NCBI GenBank assembly: GCA_020744425.1
Contig: JAGMUV010000027.1
Location: 744,001-808,000, forward strand
Reading direction: 5' to 3'
Source: Dactylonectria macrodidyma
Taxonomy: Eukaryota > Ascomycota > Sordariomycetes > Hypocreales > Nectriaceae
Length of the DNA stretch: 64,000 nt
Positions 60,949 through 64,000 of this stretch are shown piece by piece. The notes under the pieces were generated by a model. The model was not told the origin of the DNA and ran no database searches. It saw nothing but the letters and a program-made list of their open reading frames with translations. Within the stretch, counting starts at the first letter, position 1; each line of letters begins with the position of its first letter. Both the position numbers and the translations under genes were made by a program.

Positions 60949-62139
60949 TTAATACATGATCAATGCCAATAATCCAGAACCGATTTGGAAAGATCTAGCA
61001 GATCAAATGAAGGAGAGAGACACTCGTGTTGAGATGTGTATCATCCCTTTCGTGATCCATTTGGGCGCTCACCTTGTTCCTCCACATTAATATGTGCACC
61101 GGGTGCTGGCGAACACGCATCCCGGGGGTTACATAAACATAGTCCAGGTCGTTTTCCGTAACAATTTGACGAAAGGGAAGATTTGCGAGATTCACATATG
61201 CAGCTGATAGGAAGGGAAGCCATGCATTGTACTGTTTGAATGAAGTTGTTTACCTAGGGAATTGATTTCTCGGCATTCTTCGCTGTGAATTCCAAGTACC
61301 TCCGATAAAAAACCTTGCAAGTCACCCTCGTCAGCATCCCAACACCTTTTCAGTCATGAAATTATATCCCGTCACGGATGAAATCCGCCATACTTCGCGA
61401 TACCAGTACCACAGCTCCTCATCGTCTTTCCCTTGGCCTTTCAGGACGCCGCACACTACATGTAGAGGCAGCATGGTCGAGGCAGCACCGAACAACTGTG
61501 ACGGGACAAGAGCACGAACGAGGTCGAGTGCGACTTGGGTAAAATGATTGTTTACGAGGAGAGAAAGAGATTCCTAAGGAGAACTCTGACTTAAGCTATT
61601 TACACAAAGGTTCATAATGTGAAAGGCCTCTAGCGAGTTGATTCAACTAACTAGTCCCTATGCTGTTTACTTTCAAGGTGAAGAAAGGAAAGAATCTAAA
61701 TACAAACTGGGTGCGTGAAGCGTTATATCTTCTTTAATATAGAAGATTCGAGAATCGACTCGATGGCGCTGTGGAGAAGAATTCGGGCTTGGCGGCAGAG
61801 CCGCCAGCCAAGTGGGCCTGACCCGTTACACATAAGTTAAATGAGACTATTCAGAAAGTATGAAAGTCACATGATCGTTCCCTCACAACAACTTGAATTT
61901 GTCCAGTGTGAGGAACTCAGTGCTCCGAAGGATCAGGCACGCCAGCCGAGCCACCGTTTCCCTGATTGTAAGATTTTTGAGACCTGGTTCAATTCGTTCG
62001 CCCAAGCAGGGAAACCGTGAAATCAGATGGGTGCCATCTTCTGCCAGGCCAGTTCAACGGAGGTCCGAAGATGTTCCTAGTATATTGAAGAGAGACTTCC
62101 AAACCGAGAAGCATGAAGATTCCAGTCTTCTGTGACACG
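60949..62139. other. intergenic stretch with a possible LTR near 61490-61830
   Basis: On the - strand TGTAACGGGTCAGGCCCACT starts at 61830. It is followed by a TATA-like AT-rich patch (tatattaaagaagatataac) and pyrimidine-rich sequence, as in a fungal LTR. The 3' limit near 61490 is not defined and no internal retroelement genes are seen. Elsewhere nothing is recognised. Confidence 0.4.
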
Positions 62140-62523
62140 CTAAGGAAGAGGAGGCGAAGTCTGAGAGACTGTAGATGATCTCAGAGGTCGACCTGACCGA
62201 GTCTGAGAAGGCTGAGAGTCCTCCGCCTCAGTCAGGTCAATCTCTGGAGTACTAGGATGGATCACAGAGTTGTAGAAAGTCTTCCACTCTTCCAGATGCT
62301 CCAGAAGATACTCCATGCCTGTCATAACCTCCCAGAGACGACCATGACCGTCACCTTTACCCCATCCCTCTGTTCTCTTGGTCTGGAGGTAGAAGGGCTC
62401 CAAGATAGCCTCGATCTCAGCCAAAACCTTCCAGTCCTCAGGAGAGAGAACATCATCGTCAGAAATCCTCTTCTTGACACTCTCACCACTCTGAACCCAG
62501 GTGACACAGGTGAGGGTATGGCT
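62140..62523 (-). pseudogene. hAT transposase internal fragment
   Basis: The - strand reads WVQSGESVKKRISDDDVLSP, EDWKVLAEIEAILEPFYLQT and LWEVMTGMEYLLEHLEEWKT, aligning with ENQLTDKDWEVLYHLEAILT ... YELLLNTLEEYKQL of the hAT transposase at 55.8 kb. It ends at a stop soon after; flanking parts of the transposase are absent. Confidence 0.75.
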
Positions 62524-63246
62524 CTATCGGTGCTGTCGGGCTAGCTTCCCTCGAGGCTGGGTTGGGGTCATTGGTCCTCGGTATCTCGCCGGCGCTTAGC
62601 CCTTGAAGTGGGGTTCGGCTCCGGAGGTGACTCCGGGTCTTGATCAGGGCCGGACCCGAAGGTCGGCGACATGCCGGTGCCCGCCGGAGGCTGCGAGGCC
62701 ATCGCGGTAGGGCACCGGGCGTGAAATGCGAAGAGTTTTCTTCTGTAAAGGGAATAGATGGTACGTCGCCTGTCTCACTAACAGCAGATGCCAAGAAAAA
62801 TTAGGCGAAAGGGAAGTTGGGGGCTGATCGAATAGAAGCCCGTGGTTCCGTCGTCGCGCGAGTAAAAAGGGAATGATCATGAAAAGTGGGTAGACGAGAG
62901 CGAACATGGCTGTCAGCTAGTTCCACAATAAAACATCCTGGTATGGTTCCTTCCACCGGATCTTCAGACGAAGTTCGGATTCCCGCAGCTGGCGAGAGAA
63001 GCACAACAATGGCTACTACTAACTAAAAGAGAGAACATAGCCCGGTCGAAGCCTGTTCCACATCATCACGCTATAAGCATCACTTCTTCACCCTTAAACA
63101 CTTTGAAACAACTAATACGAGCCGTAGTAATCTATTTTTTGTAAGGTGCCACACAAGACATCCTAGCGAGAGGCCCTGAAACTCTGGAACGGCTCAAAAG
63201 ATTTCCGCAGCCCACATCAAGCCATGACAACTGAGATGGCAGAGAA
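62524..63246. other. stretch without a recognised gene
   Basis: A 44-codon - strand frame starting at 62704 (MASQPPAGTGMSPTFGSGPD...) is proline-rich and ends RAKRRRDTEDQ. It may be the N-terminus of the same decayed hAT element. No other gene. Confidence 0.4.
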
Positions 63247-64000
63247 TCACAAAACCGATCTTGAGGCTTCTAAATATTGCCTAGGCATTAGAACGTCTCC
63301 GAATCCCTTACTACTGATCCTCTCAATAACTTTCTGACAACTACTAGAGCATGTATCTGTGCCAGAGTTGTTAATCGTATCGAGAACCTTCCAAGCTGTA
63401 TGGAGTGGGAGAGCCGCTGAAGCAATTCCGTACAGTTTCATCTCATCCTGCGTCAAGAACTCGACGCTCTGCAGGATCCGGACTGATTCTTGGATGATCT
63501 TCTGGGAGACATGTGCGCTTTCCGGGGCTTGACCATCCACCTCTATCCCTTGTTCCATCAAGCCGGGGAACTCTGCTCTCAACTGTCTAATCTGAGTGGC
63601 ACATATAATCCAGAAAGCCCAGAGATGGGTAAGGCAATTAGCTACCGTGATATTCGAGAACCAGAGATGGGTTTGGCCATCTGTTCTTGACACTGGCCAC
63701 CACAGAGGACCTCCAGAGGAAACTTGGGTCGACCGATACCATCGGGAAAGGCGATCCAGTATTTCGACGAATCTGAAAAGAGCTTCGTGGGCCACAGGAT
63801 ATGTGCTAGCGGGGTTAAGTTTGGAACTGTCGAGCTTCTCCAGAATTGAAGGAATCTCAATGGCCTCGTTCATGAGAGCCTGCAGAGGCACCGCAGGGAC
63901 GAGGCGGAACGGCTCACTTTTCCATTCGTCTGTCGCGAGGAAAGTTGATGTACGTGTGTCAAACGCGTTAAGAATCTGCCGAGTTAGTCTAATGGATACG
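63247..64000 (-). CDS. C-terminal part of a fungal transcription-factor domain protein, 5' end outside window
   Basis: The frame is open from the window edge to a stop at 63247 (about 250 codons). It begins in RLTRQILNAFDTRTSTFLAT and DEWKSEPFRLVPAVPLQAL, continues with WVDRYHRER-like helical segments (EILDRLSRWYRSTQ), a WFSNITVANCLTHLWAFWII block and the terminal half CSSSCQKVIERISSKGFG. This is the pattern of the C-terminal regulatory domain (Fungal_trans_2/DUF3468-like) of Zn2Cys6 proteins; the zinc cluster would lie to the right. Moderate confidence in the family. Confidence 0.7.
   Translation of the reverse strand, partial: VSIRLTRQILNAFDTRTSTFLATDEWKSEPFRLVPAVPLQALMNEAIEIPSILEKLDSSKLNPASTYPVAHEALFRFVEILDRLSRWYRSTQVSSGGPLWWPVSRTDGQTHLWFSNITVANCLTHLWAFWIICATQIRQLRAEFPGLMEQGIEVDGQAPESAHVSQKIIQESVRILQSVEFLTQDEMKLYGIASAALPLHTAWKVLDTINNSGTDTCSSSCQKVIERISSKGFGDVLMPRQYLEASRSVL

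Noticed and set aside
1..64000. Secondary-metabolite gene cluster or defence island
   Set aside because: No PKS, NRPS, terpene synthase or P450 was seen; the intact host genes do not form a biosynthetic set.

Overview
This window looks like a repeat-rich, accessory part of a filamentous ascomycete (Pezizomycotina) genome. The evidence is many short introns of about 50-70 bp, fungal families (Pth11-like receptors, a Zn2Cys6 regulator, a PDR-type ABC pump, NmrA-like proteins, ATF1-type bZIP debris, NACHT-type ankyrin debris) and fungal transposon families (pogo/Fot, piggyBac, hAT, Tad-like LINE). I cannot name the species. No rRNA, tRNA or CRISPR was seen.

Layout. 0-7.2 kb: a partial NmrA-like gene (-), a tandem duplication, a GPI-type GH17 glucanase (+), inverted ankyrin debris next to a 0.53 kb dispersed repeat, and a Pth11-like membrane protein (-). 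7.6-9.8 kb: a pogo-type transposon with 68-bp perfect terminal inverted repeats (TIRs) and TA target duplication. 10.6-19.6 kb: an alpha/beta hydrolase (-), a second Pth11-like protein (+), a LINE remnant beside an ATP-dependent DNA ligase (-), and a kelch membrane protein (-). 20.4-25.4 kb: a coding fragment split by a 149-bp hAT-type MITE, a hAT C-terminal relic, a piggyBac element with an intact transposase, and a hybrid histidine kinase (+) that begins at the piggyBac end. 26.0-31.4 kb: a full-length two-ORF Tad-like LINE with target duplication. 31.7-39.5 kb: a patchwork of small ORFs, duplicated repeat, a bZIP fragment, LINE and hAT relics, one intact NmrA-like gene (+) and decayed coding fragments. 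39.7-47.6 kb: a divergent pair, a full-size PDR ABC transporter (-) and a Zn2Cys6 transcription factor (+). 47.9-57.0 kb: a truncated oxidoreductase tail, a SnoaL-like gene split cleanly by a second pogo element, a decayed glucosidase I gene (GH63) and a 5'-truncated hAT element. 57.8-64 kb: an MCT-type MFS transporter (-), a metallo-beta-lactamase-fold hydrolase (+), hAT debris and the 3' part of a fungal transcription factor (-).

Main reading: several transposons look young (perfect TIRs, open frames, readable target duplications), and they have broken or bounded host genes. The clearest cases are a SnoaL-like gene with a pogo insertion, a small gene with a MITE insertion, the histidine kinase/piggyBac/hAT junction and the GH63/hAT junction. 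The most coherent functional unit is the ABC transporter with its divergent Zn2Cys6 regulator. Gene models with introns were built by eye; where all exon phases closed to a whole reading frame I say so.
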